A stretch of DNA of 25,120 nucleotides, taken from Saprolegnia diclina VS20 (Eukaryota > Oomycota > Saprolegniomycetes > Saprolegniales > Saprolegniaceae). The notes below the pieces were generated by a model. It was not told the DNA's origin. It was given only the letters and a program-made list of their open reading frames with translations, and did not search any database. Both the position numbers and the translations under genes were made by a program. Positions 1-8,652 of the stretch are shown in pieces. How positions within the stretch are numbered: the first letter of the stretch is position 1; each line of letters begins with the position of its first letter. Location of the stretch: NCBI RefSeq assembly GCF_000281045.1, contig NW_008246087.1, positions 43,492 through 68,611 on the forward strand, read 5' to 3'.

Positions 1-2346
1 TGCGCACTGAGCAAGGACCTGACGCTCTTCCCCGCCGGCGACCGCACCGAGATTGGCCAGAAAGGCGTCAACCTCAGCGGCGGCCAGAAAGCGCGCATCT
101 CGCTCGCGAGAGCTTGCTACAGCGACGCCGACATCTTCCTTTTGGACTCGCCCTTGTCGGCCGTCGACGCGATCGTGTCGAACGAGATTTTCACCAAGTG
201 CTTTCTCGGTCTCCTCCGGCACAAGACGATCGTGCTCGTGACGCACTCGCCCGAGATCATTGCGTCTTCGTACGTTGACCGGTCGATCGAGCTCAAGCAA
301 GGCCAGCTGCTCATCACTGAAGTCGACAAGCAGGACGCCCCGATCCTCGTCTCGCCACTCAAGGCGCGGCTCGGGTTTGCAGCCGACGAAGAGCTCGAGG
401 TTGATCCGAAGGCGCGGGCGGTGCCGAACAGGGACCTCTTTCTGACGCCAACCATCGCATCACCCTTCCCGATGGACTTTCTGGGCGCCTCGTACACGCC
501 GTATGGCGACGGCAACGCGACGTACGACGAAGAGACGGCTGGCGGCAAGCTCATCCTCGACGAAGAGCGCAGTCACGGCCGTGTCTCGACCAAGATCTTC
601 TCGGCGTACCTCCAAGCGATCGGCGGCTGGCCGATGGTGTTTCTCTGGGTCGTGCTCCTCTCGGTGTGGCAAGCGCTCGCGATCGCCGGGGATTTCTGGC
701 TGAGTACGTGGAGTGCAACGGCGGCCGTCGTCTCGAAGGAGACATTTTTGGACCAGGCCGAGTACTACTTGGGGGTCTATGCGGCGCTGGCGTTTGGCGG
801 CATTGTGCTGACGATCCTCCGCACGGCGTCGATCTTGCTATCGGGCCTCAAGGCGTCGCGCGTCCTCTTTGATGACATGACGAAGGCGCTGCTGAAGGCG
901 CCCATGTCGTTCTTTGATACGAACCCGCTCGGGCGCATTTTGAACCGGTACGCTGGTGACGTGACGACGGTCGACACGCAGATCGCCAACACGCTCAGCA
1001 GCTTCCTCGCGATGGTCTTTATGGCGGCATTTGCGCTTGGCACAACCATTATTGTCATTCGGTCGTTTGGCTTGCTCATTATCCCGCTCCTCTTTATCTA
1101 CGTCTACATTGGCAATGTCTATGTGACACCCGCGCGCGAGATGGAGCGCGTCAACAAGACGACGCGGTCGCCGATGATCAACTTGATTTCCGAGTGCATT
1201 GAAGGCGCGCTTGTGATTCGCGCGTTTGGCCCCAAGCAAGTGCGCCGCTTCCAGCGTCTCCACCACCGCAACGTCGATGGCAACTTGGAGGCCAACTATG
1301 TGAGCTCGGTCTTTGCGCAGTGGTTCTCGATGCGCATCCAGCTCACGTCGGCGGTCATTTTGCTTGTCATTGCGACGTCGCTTGTCTTCTCCAAGGACTT
1401 TATCAGCCCCGGAGTCATTGGCCTCGTCCTCAACTACGCCTTCTCGATCCTCCCGTTCTTTGAGTGGATCGTGCAGTGCTGGTCGTCGCTCGAGACGGCG
1501 ATGGTCGGCCCCGAGCGGCTCTCCGAGTACGCGGCGATCGAGCCGGAGGCGCCCCGTGTGATCCACGGTGCGACGGCCCACGACTGGCCGACGACGGGCC
1601 ACGTGACGTTTAGCAACATGAGCTTCCGCTACAAGGAGCACGATGCGCTCGTGCTCAAGGACGTCAACGTCGACATTGCGTCGGGCGAGAAGATTGGCAT
1701 CGTCGGGCGCACGGGCGCCGGCAAGTCGAGCTTGACCATGGCGCTCTTCCGCATCAACGAGCTCGCGTCCGGCTCGATCTCGATCGACGGCGTCGACATC
1801 AAGTCGGTGGGCGTCAAGACACTGCGCAGTGCGATCGCGATCATTCCGCAAAACCCCGTGCTCTTCAAGGGCACGCTGCGCAACTACTTGGATCCGTTCA
1901 GCGACTATGGCGACGACCAGCTCTGGGACGCCCTCGGTAAAGTCCGCCTCCAATCGCGCATCGCGTCGGTCGACGGCCAGCTCGAGAGCCACGTCGAAGA
2001 GAACGGCGAGAACTTTAGCGTCGGCGAGCGGCAGATGCTGTGCATGGCGCGGGCCCTCCTGCGGCAGGCGCGCATCGTGGTCATGGACGAAGCGACGGCG
2101 GCGATTGACCACGAGACGGACCAGAACCTCCAGCGCGTAATCCGGACCGAGTTTGCGGCCTCGACCGTCCTCACGATCGCCCACCGCCTCGACACGGTTT
2201 TGGACTGCGACCGCATTCTCGTGTTTGACCAAGGCCGGCTCGTGCAGTGCGACAAGCCGCAGCAGTTGATTGACGACGGCACTGGCATCTTTTACGAGCT
2301 CTGCCACGAAGGCGGGTACCTCGACAAGGTGCTTGCGTCGCCGTAA
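1..2346 (+). CDS. ABC transporter, subfamily C (MRP-like), C-terminal part, 5' truncated by window edge
   Basis: The frame is open from base 1 to TAA at 2344-2346, giving 781 visible residues. The fragment starts inside nucleotide-binding domain 1: signature LSGGQ at residues 25-29, then the Walker B segment IFLLDSPLSAVD around 45-55. A second six-helix membrane domain follows (roughly residues 195-480), then NBD2 with Walker A GRTGAGKS at 569-576, signature FSVGERQ around 672-678, Walker B IVVMDE with E697, and the H-loop histidine at 728. The order NBD1-TMD2-NBD2 and the SVG-type second signature are typical of ABCC/MRP full transporters, which use ATP to export glutathione conjugates and other organic anions across plasma or vacuolar membranes. 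In NBD1 the residue after the Walker B aspartate is Ser50, so that site is probably catalytically weak; a degenerate first site is usual in ABCC proteins. No intron is visible. The substrate cannot be read from sequence. Confidence 0.95.
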   Translation, partial: CALSKDLTLFPAGDRTEIGQKGVNLSGGQKARISLARACYSDADIFLLDSPLSAVDAIVSNEIFTKCFLGLLRHKTIVLVTHSPEIIASSYVDRSIELKQGQLLITEVDKQDAPILVSPLKARLGFAADEELEVDPKARAVPNRDLFLTPTIASPFPMDFLGASYTPYGDGNATYDEETAGGKLILDEERSHGRVSTKIFSAYLQAIGGWPMVFLWVVLLSVWQALAIAGDFWLSTWSATAAVVSKETFLDQAEYYLGVYAALAFGGIVLTILRTASILLSGLKASRVLFDDMTKALLKAPMSFFDTNPLGRILNRYAGDVTTVDTQIANTLSSFLAMVFMAAFALGTTIIVIRSFGLLIIPLLFIYVYIGNVYVTPAREMERVNKTTRSPMINLISECIEGALVIRAFGPKQVRRFQRLHHRNVDGNLEANYVSSVFAQWFSMRIQLTSAVILLVIATSLVFSKDFISPGVIGLVLNYAFSILPFFEWIVQCWSSLETAMVGPERLSEYAAIEPEAPRVIHGATAHDWPTTGHVTFSNMSFRYKEHDALVLKDVNVDIASGEKIGIVGRTGAGKSSLTMALFRINELASGSISIDGVDIKSVGVKTLRSAIAIIPQNPVLFKGTLRNYLDPFSDYGDDQLWDALGKVRLQSRIASVDGQLESHVEENGENFSVGERQMLCMARALLRQARIVVMDEATAAIDHETDQNLQRVIRTEFAASTVLTIAHRLDTVLDCDRILVFDQGRLVQCDKPQQLIDDGTGIFYELCHEGGYLDKVLASP

Positions 2347-2702
2347 GCACGTCGCTTTGGTTGCCGCTTTTTAAAGATTTTATTCATCTATTGCTCGATT
2401 TCCCTACTCGTATCTGGAGTTATTGTTGAATGGACCTGACCTTGTTGTCTGGAAATGCGGCAGGATGTTCCTTACGACTGAGAGACAGTTTCAAAATGTG
2501 GTTGATACATTGATACTACTTGAAACGCTTGACAGTCGGACCTCATGACGTTATGATTCCACGGTCTCAAACACCGATTAGGGGTCAGCGAACCACTCAA
2601 GTCCAAGTACCTTTTGAGCACGACCCTTGGCGCCTGCACGTGGTCAACTAAATACTATGACTAAATACAAACTAGTAGTTACATGACATTTACTTGCGTG
2701 AA
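2347..2702. other. Intergenic region between convergent genes
   Basis: This AT-richer stretch lies between the transporter stop and the stop of the leftward FAR1-like gene. It should hold both 3' ends. I see no convincing coding frame, RNA gene or repeat in it. Confidence 0.5.
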
Positions 2703-3800
2703 TCAACACAAGTTCAATGCAGAGCGAAAGTCGCTCTCGCGCACGGACGTATCAGACAGTGCTGTGCGTCGGGAAACGTCAACGATCGTCTCGGTCAACT
2801 CGGTCCAAAGCTCCTTGTTCTGCGCCAATGCGGCGAGCTCTGTGCCATCTTCGCGGGTCTTGAAGCGCTTCTCAAACGACGGGGCGGTGACGAGAGCAGC
2901 GTTGAGCGCGCGTGGCAGCAACGTCATCCGGCGGTCGGGCCACAGTACAGCGCCGGAGCGCTCCAAGTACTCGCTCATTATCGCGCAATTGGCGCAGTTG
3001 TCGGACGTGCTGCGAGGGACGTCGTGACCAAAATGGTCTGGTCGCGCTTGAGCGATTCGAAAGCGCGGCGACTTGGTCTGGCCATCGTCGAGGACGGCAG
3101 TCTTGTCAGCCAGACGCGCGCCAATTTCGCTTCGGATTCGACTCGCTCTCATTGGGGACACCTTCCGACCCACTTGGGCCTTGATAAGCTTATTGATGGT
3201 CTTGTGCGTCAGCTTGGACGTCGGCACGCGCTTGGCGACCTCGGACTGCATGACAATGTCCGTCATCTACAACCGGGACTTAGTTGATGGTCACTGAGGA
3301 TCCTCGTACCGCGCGAATCGACAAGGTCGTTTCACGCGCGCCCGGCGGCAAAGGACGCAGCACGCACATGTGGTTGTGTCGGAGGACCACGTCCCGGAGC
3401 TGGACGGTGCCGTCTTTCTTTTTTCTGCCCTTGATCAAGAATGGACAAGCGCTGGCGCCGCTCTCGAAGGCCTCGTGGTAGCTACATCATCAGAGCCTCC
3501 TGCTACAGCGAGGACGTGCTGCTAGAGGACTCACCGACACAACCAGGACCGCTCTTGACCAGAGCTCACGCTTCGCGTCCGGAAATGCGCCGTAAGTGCA
3601 AAGTCTTGAACCGTCTTTGCGAGCTCCTTGTACGTGGCAAAGACCACGTCGACCGTCAGACCGCACGAGGCCGCTGCGTCATGATACGCGGCGTCGTACA
3701 TCGTAGGATGCAGCGATGTGTGCACACTGGAATAGCCGTACGGGACGTCTAATCGGTGCAACCGACTATAGTCGCGGCCGACGGGATGGAACCGGCTCAT
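2703..3800 (-). CDS. FAR1-like zinc-finger protein, three exons, probably MULE-transposase derived
   Basis: Proposed exons are 3800-3535, 3481-3310 and 3266-2703, giving 333 aa. Introns of 53 and 43 nt begin GTGAG and GTACG and both end TAG. The frame is kept through both junctions, and the finger is only complete after splicing. Residues C88 and C101, then H124 and H126 (HNH), form a C-x12-C-x22-H-x-H finger. The basic stretch GRKKKDG between them is the pattern of FAR1 / WRKY-GCM1-type DNA-binding domains, which occur at the N terminus of Mutator-like transposases and of transcription factors derived from them. The third exon has a basic region rich in SKLTHK and RIRSEI motifs, like the linker after the finger in such proteins. 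I cannot see a DDE transposase core before the stop, so this is either a domesticated short form or a truncated element. GTG at 3803 precedes the ATG chosen here. It is divergent from the zinc-finger gene starting at 3929. Confidence 0.7.
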
Positions 3801-3928
3801 CACGAGTTGAATTGCACGGCAGAGTCGACGACAACCAAAAGGTTTAAGCTGCGTTCAACTATACCATACAAAAACGTAGATATCGCGCAACTTGTCCCGC
3901 GTCATTTTCCATCCAATTGCGAGCGTCA
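3801..3928. promoter_or_regulatory. Bidirectional promoter interval between two zinc-finger genes
   Basis: The two start codons face away from each other and are 128 bp apart, so this interval must hold both upstream regions. It is AT-rich near 3840-3890. No exact TATA or CCAAT pair could be assigned to either gene, so this call rests on gene arrangement only. Confidence 0.4.
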
Positions 3929-4549
3929 ATGGGCCCGGGTTTGAAGCGGCGACGCGAGGCTTCGTCAAGCGCAGCCTCGAAGAGAGGGCAGCCATTCGAG
4001 CTGCTCTACTGGGCCTTCCTTCTCCCTGCGTATGGCAGGCGACACGCATGTCGCGGTGCTTTCGCTGACCGTGTCAAGGCCGATTGCGGCTTCACGCTAT
4101 GGGCGCAGGGAAGGCAGCTCGCAGCTTCGCGATGGCACATGATCTGCAGCGTGAAAGGCTGCAGCGCGCGGGTCGTGTACCGCAAGGAAGAGAATGGTGG
4201 TGGCATCTACCTCATCGCGGAGAACGCGGGTCATACGCACGAAGTCCGACAACCTCCAACGCCGCCAGTCGCTCCAGAGCCCGCGCCGCCAACGGCATCG
4301 GAGCCCAATCCTACTCAAGAGCCGGAGCCCGTGAAGGCCAAGACACGGCATTTACCGGAGCCCAGCAAAGATTCGCCGGCTACTGCATCGGAGGCCAGGA
4401 CATCGTACCCCGAGACGCCCGTTTCCAGCGAGGAGCACAAAGGCGATGACCCAGTCGATGGACCCGCTGCCGATCAAGTTTGTGCACACCAAAGCGACGA
4501 AGACTCCAGGACTCAAGGAGGCTCGCCAGATCCGCCAACGCTATTCTGA
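3929..4549 (+). CDS. FLYWCH/FAR1-like zinc-finger protein with Pro/Glu-rich tail
   Basis: Single-exon frame of 206 aa; ATG at 3929 is preferred over an in-frame TTG at 3917. Basic N terminus (KRRRE), then a conserved-looking block with W69, C73, C78 and H102-x-H104 (WHMICSVKGC to HTH). This is the C-x4-C-x23-H-x-H arrangement of the FLYWCH / WRKY-GCM1 superfamily, which binds DNA and is commonly linked to Mutator-type elements. Residues 105 onward are low-complexity, rich in Pro, Glu, Ala and Ser (APPTASEPNP and similar), probably disordered. There is no transposase core. It is divergent from the FAR1-like gene at 2703-3800, and both carry fingers of one superfamily. The role is inferred as DNA binding only; targets are unknown. 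Confidence 0.7.
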   Translation: MGPGLKRRREASSSAASKRGQPFELLYWAFLLPAYGRRHACRGAFADRVKADCGFTLWAQGRQLAASRWHMICSVKGCSARVVYRKEENGGGIYLIAENAGHTHEVRQPPTPPVAPEPAPPTASEPNPTQEPEPVKAKTRHLPEPSKDSPATASEARTSYPETPVSSEEHKGDDPVDGPAADQVCAHQSDEDSRTQGGSPDPPTLF

Positions 4550-4623
4550 AATGAATGGACCGTTTAGCATCGATTTTAAACAAGGGAATGCATTGCACTA
4601 GACAATACGGATGACAATGCTTC

Positions 4624-5253
4624 CTATGCGATAGTACGCGTAGTCATAGCGACGATGTAGAGGTCGATGAAGAGGCTCGTGCGATTCGGTGGCGCGTCGC
4701 CGAGCAAGTTGTCTTCATCTTGGTACCAGAGGTCGTCCACCGTGAGCTCGATGCGCGGCGGAGCCAGCGTCGGGTGGGCCCAGCGCACATGGTGCAGAGC
4801 CGCTTCGTGCGCAACCCCGTCTTCGAAATGCTGCATCGCATCGCGCACCTCGTCGCTCATCCCAGAGACGATGTCGCTCGACAATGGCACCGTGCCAAAG
4901 CTCGCGTCAAACTGGAGCTGCGGGCGCCAACCTCGCCGCGAACGTACTTGAGCGCAATGGCGCCAAAGCGACCAACCTCGCTTTGCGGTTTCTCGAAGAG
5001 CTTGATAGCGATAGCGCTTCTTGAGGATGATAAACCCTCGACACTTCACTTCGTCTCGAGCCCTCGACTGTGAAGAGAACGCGTATATAGTGTGGGAATG
5101 AGCGTGTCAATATGTTGTCGACTACAGGAAGCGGGAACGCGCAGATAACGAGGTCATCCGACAACGATTTTTTATGGCAACAAGCTCGCGCCGGCCGACT
5201 ACGTTATTCTATCGCACGGCGGTGAAGTCAATCGTGAGACTCGTTGTCGACAT
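4624..5253 (-). pseudogene. Broken protein-coding region, unrecognised
   Basis: On the minus strand, protein-like segments follow one another but do not share a frame. The first starts at ATG 5253 (MSTTSLTIDFTAVR) and meets an in-frame TAG at once; the same frame then continues NNVVGRRELVAIKN. A second frame gives SDDLVICAFPLPVVDNIL, a third KLFEKPQSEVGRFGAIAL, and the last, from about 4930 to the TAG at 4624, a clean acidic C-terminal segment (ELTVDDLWYQDEDN, SLFIDLYIVAMTTR). No set of GT-AG introns of normal size joins them. The best explanation is a decayed gene or assembly indels. I do not recognise the family. It lies 50 bp downstream of, and in the same direction as, the dCMP deaminase gene. 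The final 85-codon segment alone could be a real exon. Confidence 0.45.
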
Positions 5254-5303
5254 TTCGTGCTGGCGGTAGGTCACCTACACCTCGGTGAGTGCTCCGAAAA
5301 AAG

Positions 5304-6759
5304 CTACTTGATCGTGTGTACTTTGGCCATATCGAGGAGTCGGCGCGACGCCTCAAACTTCCAGCTAGTATCGGCATGAGGTTTACATACGACTCTGGAC
5401 GATTAGAAAGCATACTCATCCTTGTACTTGTCCGAGTAGTAAATGACATTCTTGATGCCACTCTACGTATCTGTTGAGCTTACTTTCATTGATAGGCGTA
5501 CTTGGATGATGAGTTTGGCGCATTCGTTACAAGGGAAGAGCGCCACGTAAATCTAGTCGATATGAGACATGTTGTCCTGCAGACAATAGCGCTGGCGAGT
5601 GTAGTACCGTGCAGCCGTGCACGCTCGAGGAATTTTTGTTGAGAATCGCATTCATTTCCGCATGACAAACATACTAGACAAAAGCACGTCGTATAAAAGA
5701 CAAAATTCGAGAGAGAGATAGTACGGGGTATTTGGTGTCGAGTGGCGACGCGGCGGATCGCGCCCACGGCAGCTCGTCGTCGTCGCAGCCGTTGGGAAAT
5801 CCGTTGTAGCCGATGCCGACAATCTTCTTTTCGCTGTTGACAATGCTACATCATATCTCGAGATGCGTCCCAAAGCTTGCTGAGAAGGACGTACCAGGCG
5901 CCAACTTGGGTCGACGGATCTACATAGTCATAGTACCCCTCTATAAACAAATACGAGCAGTGCGGAGCGGACCTTTGGACCGCATCGCACTCAGGAAGGC
6001 GACGCTCATGAAATAGTCGTCCCAGGACAAGTAGTCAGTGCGCTTTTGCACCAAGTTGGTCTCGGCATGCTCGGCGCGGGCCTTCTTGGCCGTGTGGTGT
6101 CCGTCAGCTTTGTCGTCGTCGTCGTCGGCAGTCACGGTCGCCGGGCGCTTCTTCGCACTCCTAAAGAGTCCACGTGTCATTGTCGGTGTGACGGTAGCGC
6201 ATGCGGTGACATACGCGATGGCCGCCTTTTGCTCCAAAAGGTACGCGGCCGTCGCCATTTTGTGGGTCCTGCGCATGCGGTGGACGTTGATGGCGTCATC
6301 GAGCTTCTTGGCGCCGCCGTCAAAGATGACTTCGCCGCACACCGTGCACTTGGACGTCGCGACGCCGTCGTCAGAGTCGCGCTCAAGCACCCAGAGCGAC
6401 GGCGCCGACAGTACCTTCCAGCGGTTCTCGACCGCGCACGGTGTGCGGTCCGTCTTGCCCGACGCCGCAAGCGACGCGAGGTGCGCGGTTACGCGCGCCC
6501 AGTACGCCGGGCCGCGCAGGAGATCGTCGGTCTCGTCCTGCGAGATGGTCTGCACAGCCTGGCAGAGCTGGTCGTCTTCGTCGTCGGCCCAGCGCTTCCC
6601 ATGCCCCATGAGTCCTTGGTTCGTCTTTGCTGCAGGCAATTTGGGTCGCCGCCTTTTTAGCCAATCCACGACCGTGTTTTGCATACCCGCCTGTGATTGG
6701 CTGGATCGCAATCGCAACAGCAATTTCGGTGCATGTGGCCCCGCAGAGCCCAGAGCCAT
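5304..6759 (-). CDS. Deoxycytidylate (dCMP) deaminase with N-terminal SANT/Myb-like and zinc-finger-like region, seven exons
   Basis: Proposed exons: 6759-5973, 5919-5895, 5845-5725, 5673-5608, 5552-5502, 5462-5416 and 5364-5304 (385 aa). The six introns are 39-55 nt, all GT...TAG, and every junction keeps frame and family conservation. Residues 239-385 are a complete dCMP deaminase: [23 protein letters not shown], then the zinc/catalytic site C-H315-A-E317 and P-C341-x2-C344, ending [13 protein letters not shown]. The enzyme converts dCMP to dUMP, feeding thymidylate synthesis, usually with allosteric control by dCTP/dTTP. Unusually, exon 1 carries about 238 extra residues in the same open frame: a SANT/Myb-like block (about 54-116, [11 protein letters not shown] ... 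AVENRWKVL), a C2H2-like set (C138, C141, H160, H166) and an acidic/basic linker (DDDDDK). Typical enzymes have no such extension. A shorter start at M26 is possible. The deaminase call is firm; the SANT call is from pattern only. Confidence 0.9.
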
Positions 6760-7893
6760 AACGACGACTCGTATTCGAAGCTCCTGGTTCCACTGACTTG
6801 CGTACTGGGACCCTGTGTGGTACTGAGGCGCCTCGCTAACGCAATATATGCACGTCGATTTTGAAATGCACTTCTTATGAGGGATGTATCCTAACGTCTT
6901 CCCTTCTTCCTTTTATAAGAAGGATAAGAACGTAGTTTGGCTTTGGTGACGTGGCGCGTGCCATTGATATGGCGGTGGCATTGCGCATATTGTGTTGGTG
7001 AGTTGGCAAGTAATTGGGCGGATGCTAGAACATCACTAGATCGCATTATCGCGCTCGCGCTGCTGCTACATGTAGTATGAGGAGACAAGGTTAGATGAAG
7101 TGCACGTTCCTCAGAGAGTAGGGCGGTATCCGCCAACGTGCGAGGCGCCGAGAAGCTTTCGCTGACGACGCGGAGAAGCTTCAGCTGACGACGCAGTGTC
7201 ATGGCATCCAACTTGGTGGTTTGCATGGGAAAACCTCATCGAACGCCGCCAATGCACTCGGCGACCTGGGCGACGGCCGCGGCAAAATTTGGCGTTTGCA
7301 CGACGGCGGGTCGTCATACATGTCCTCTACTGCACTGGGGACCCATCGAGCGCTTCAAAGATGTGTATATCTGCAATTGAGAAGCCAAACTATCGAATGC
7401 TTGGGAGGGTTTCGACAGATGTTGCACGACAGACCCCTCCGCGTCTCGCCACATTTCTAGCCACACTGCCGCGCCGCGGAGTCTGTAGAGCTGTACAAGT
7501 GTAGTCCACAGTTATGCTCGATCCAGTATCCGAGTCGCAGAGTTCTCGATTCCCTTCCATAAATGTACCGTGAGAGGGATCTTTTGTTCAAGAAATGTTC
7601 TGTGACGAGAACCCGCTGATCCCGTGGCAGTTCTCAATGCCTCCTTCATGTCGTTTATACAGGGCGCCCAGCAACGACGAGTCGTTCGAGTCTACTAGAG
7701 TTTGGGTGATGCAAAAGACCGCAAGTGTGTACTTGTACACGAGCACAGCGTCGTCTTGGCGCGAAACAATCGACTGAATTTCATTTCAAAGATACTCTTT
7801 TGTATCGACCAATCCGATGGCGCTTCAACGAAATCCATCTGAGTCTGGATCATTGAACTTGGGCACCGCGAAAGATTAATACATGATGCGCTG
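6760..7893. other. Long intergenic region with a possible coding relic on the minus strand
   Basis: There is no well-supported gene over about 1.1 kb. On the minus strand between about 7320 and 6990 one frame reads FAAAVAQVAECIGGVR, a TGA, then TKLDAMTLRRQLKLLRVV and about 60 further plausible residues to the TAA at 6891. This looks like a short coding relic or exon interrupted by a stop, but no start, splice set or family was found. The rest shows no repeat or RNA gene that I can support. Confidence 0.3.
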
Positions 7894-7998
7894 ATGCAGC
7901 GTCGTCGGCGCAGCTCCACTGCATTGACGAAAGCAAAGGTTGAGGTCGTTTCAGATGTCGGAGCACCACGGAAAGACGGGCTACGGTGCAAAGTTGAA

Positions 7999-8652
7999 AT
8001 GACTCTCTGTTACGATGGCCTCGACACGCTTCGGGCGCAGACATGCCTCCTCCTCACGTTTGACGATGCCGCGCCCAGCTACGTGCTTGGCGCTCGCCAC
8101 CACCGCCCTGCGTGCGCTGATGCCGACGCCGGTGGTGCCGTTCTCGTCCAGCTCCACGCAGCAGTGAGCTCGCGACCCGACGCGAGATTGCACTTTGGAG
8201 ACCTCGTCTACATGACGACACCTTCACCAGGCGGACTGCATGTCTTATCGACGGCGGCGATGACAAGTCGTCTCCACTGGTCATCACGAGGCGCCTTCAA
8301 GAAGCGCAACCTCTTTCGCCTAGCACCGAGCGACTCGGCGCTCGACGGCGCGATCCAGATGCACGACCAGTTCCACTTGCACAGTGTGCGCTGGCCAACG
8401 CACGTCGTTGGCTTTGATGCCAAACGCTCCGAGCTCGTGCTCCGAAGGAAACAACACCCAGTCGCCTTCTCGGCCCTAAATGCGGCCACGTACGCGGTTC
8501 GATTGGCCAAGCTGCACCGCCGCCGTCAGCTTCGTCGCGTGGCGCTGCCAGTTGTCTACGTGGCCCTCGAGGCATCGCGTGTCGAGCACTCCGAGACAAA
8601 AGACGATGCCGTACTCGCATTTCTGATTCCCGACTTGGTGCGCGCACGTTGA
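7999..8652 (+). CDS. Uncharacterised protein, paralogue of the gene at 10013-10822
   Basis: Single-exon frame of 217 aa from ATG 7999; an in-frame ATG at 7894 would add 35 residues with poorer codon bias. The start at 7999 matches the start of similarity with the paralogue. Shared landmarks in order are LLTFDD, LHFGDLVYM, LHWSSRG...LFRLAP, IQMHDQFHLHSVRWPTHVVGF, ELVLRR and HPVAFSALNA; the paralogue has LTFDV, LYFGAVVHV, LRWSSARSSKGLFRFVS, IQDDFCLQSVKWPTYFASF, LVLKR and HAVAFSALNA. No signal peptide or membrane segment is evident. The alternating short hydrophobic strands and Gly/Trp turns suggest an all-beta, possibly beta-trefoil-like fold, but this is only a guess. The function is unknown. 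Confidence 0.7.
   Translation: MTLCYDGLDTLRAQTCLLLTFDDAAPSYVLGARHHRPACADADAGGAVLVQLHAAVSSRPDARLHFGDLVYMTTPSPGGLHVLSTAAMTSRLHWSSRGAFKKRNLFRLAPSDSALDGAIQMHDQFHLHSVRWPTHVVGFDAKRSELVLRRKQHPVAFSALNAATYAVRLAKLHRRRQLRRVALPVVYVALEASRVEHSETKDDAVLAFLIPDLVRAR

Noticed and set aside
838-2307. 489-codon minus-strand frame inside the ABC transporter
   Set aside because: It is the mirror frame of a G/C-ending-codon gene, full of Arg/Asp/His repeats with no motif, while the plus strand has all ABC motifs.
3073-3266. Possible histone-fold match of the third exon of the FAR1-like gene read as a separate protein
   Set aside because: Once the two upstream introns were found, the exon reads in frame after a FAR1-type finger, which explains it better.
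6038-6796. 252-codon plus-strand frame over the deaminase exon 1
   Set aside because: Shadow of the minus-strand coding exon; the minus frame leads directly into conserved deaminase sequence.
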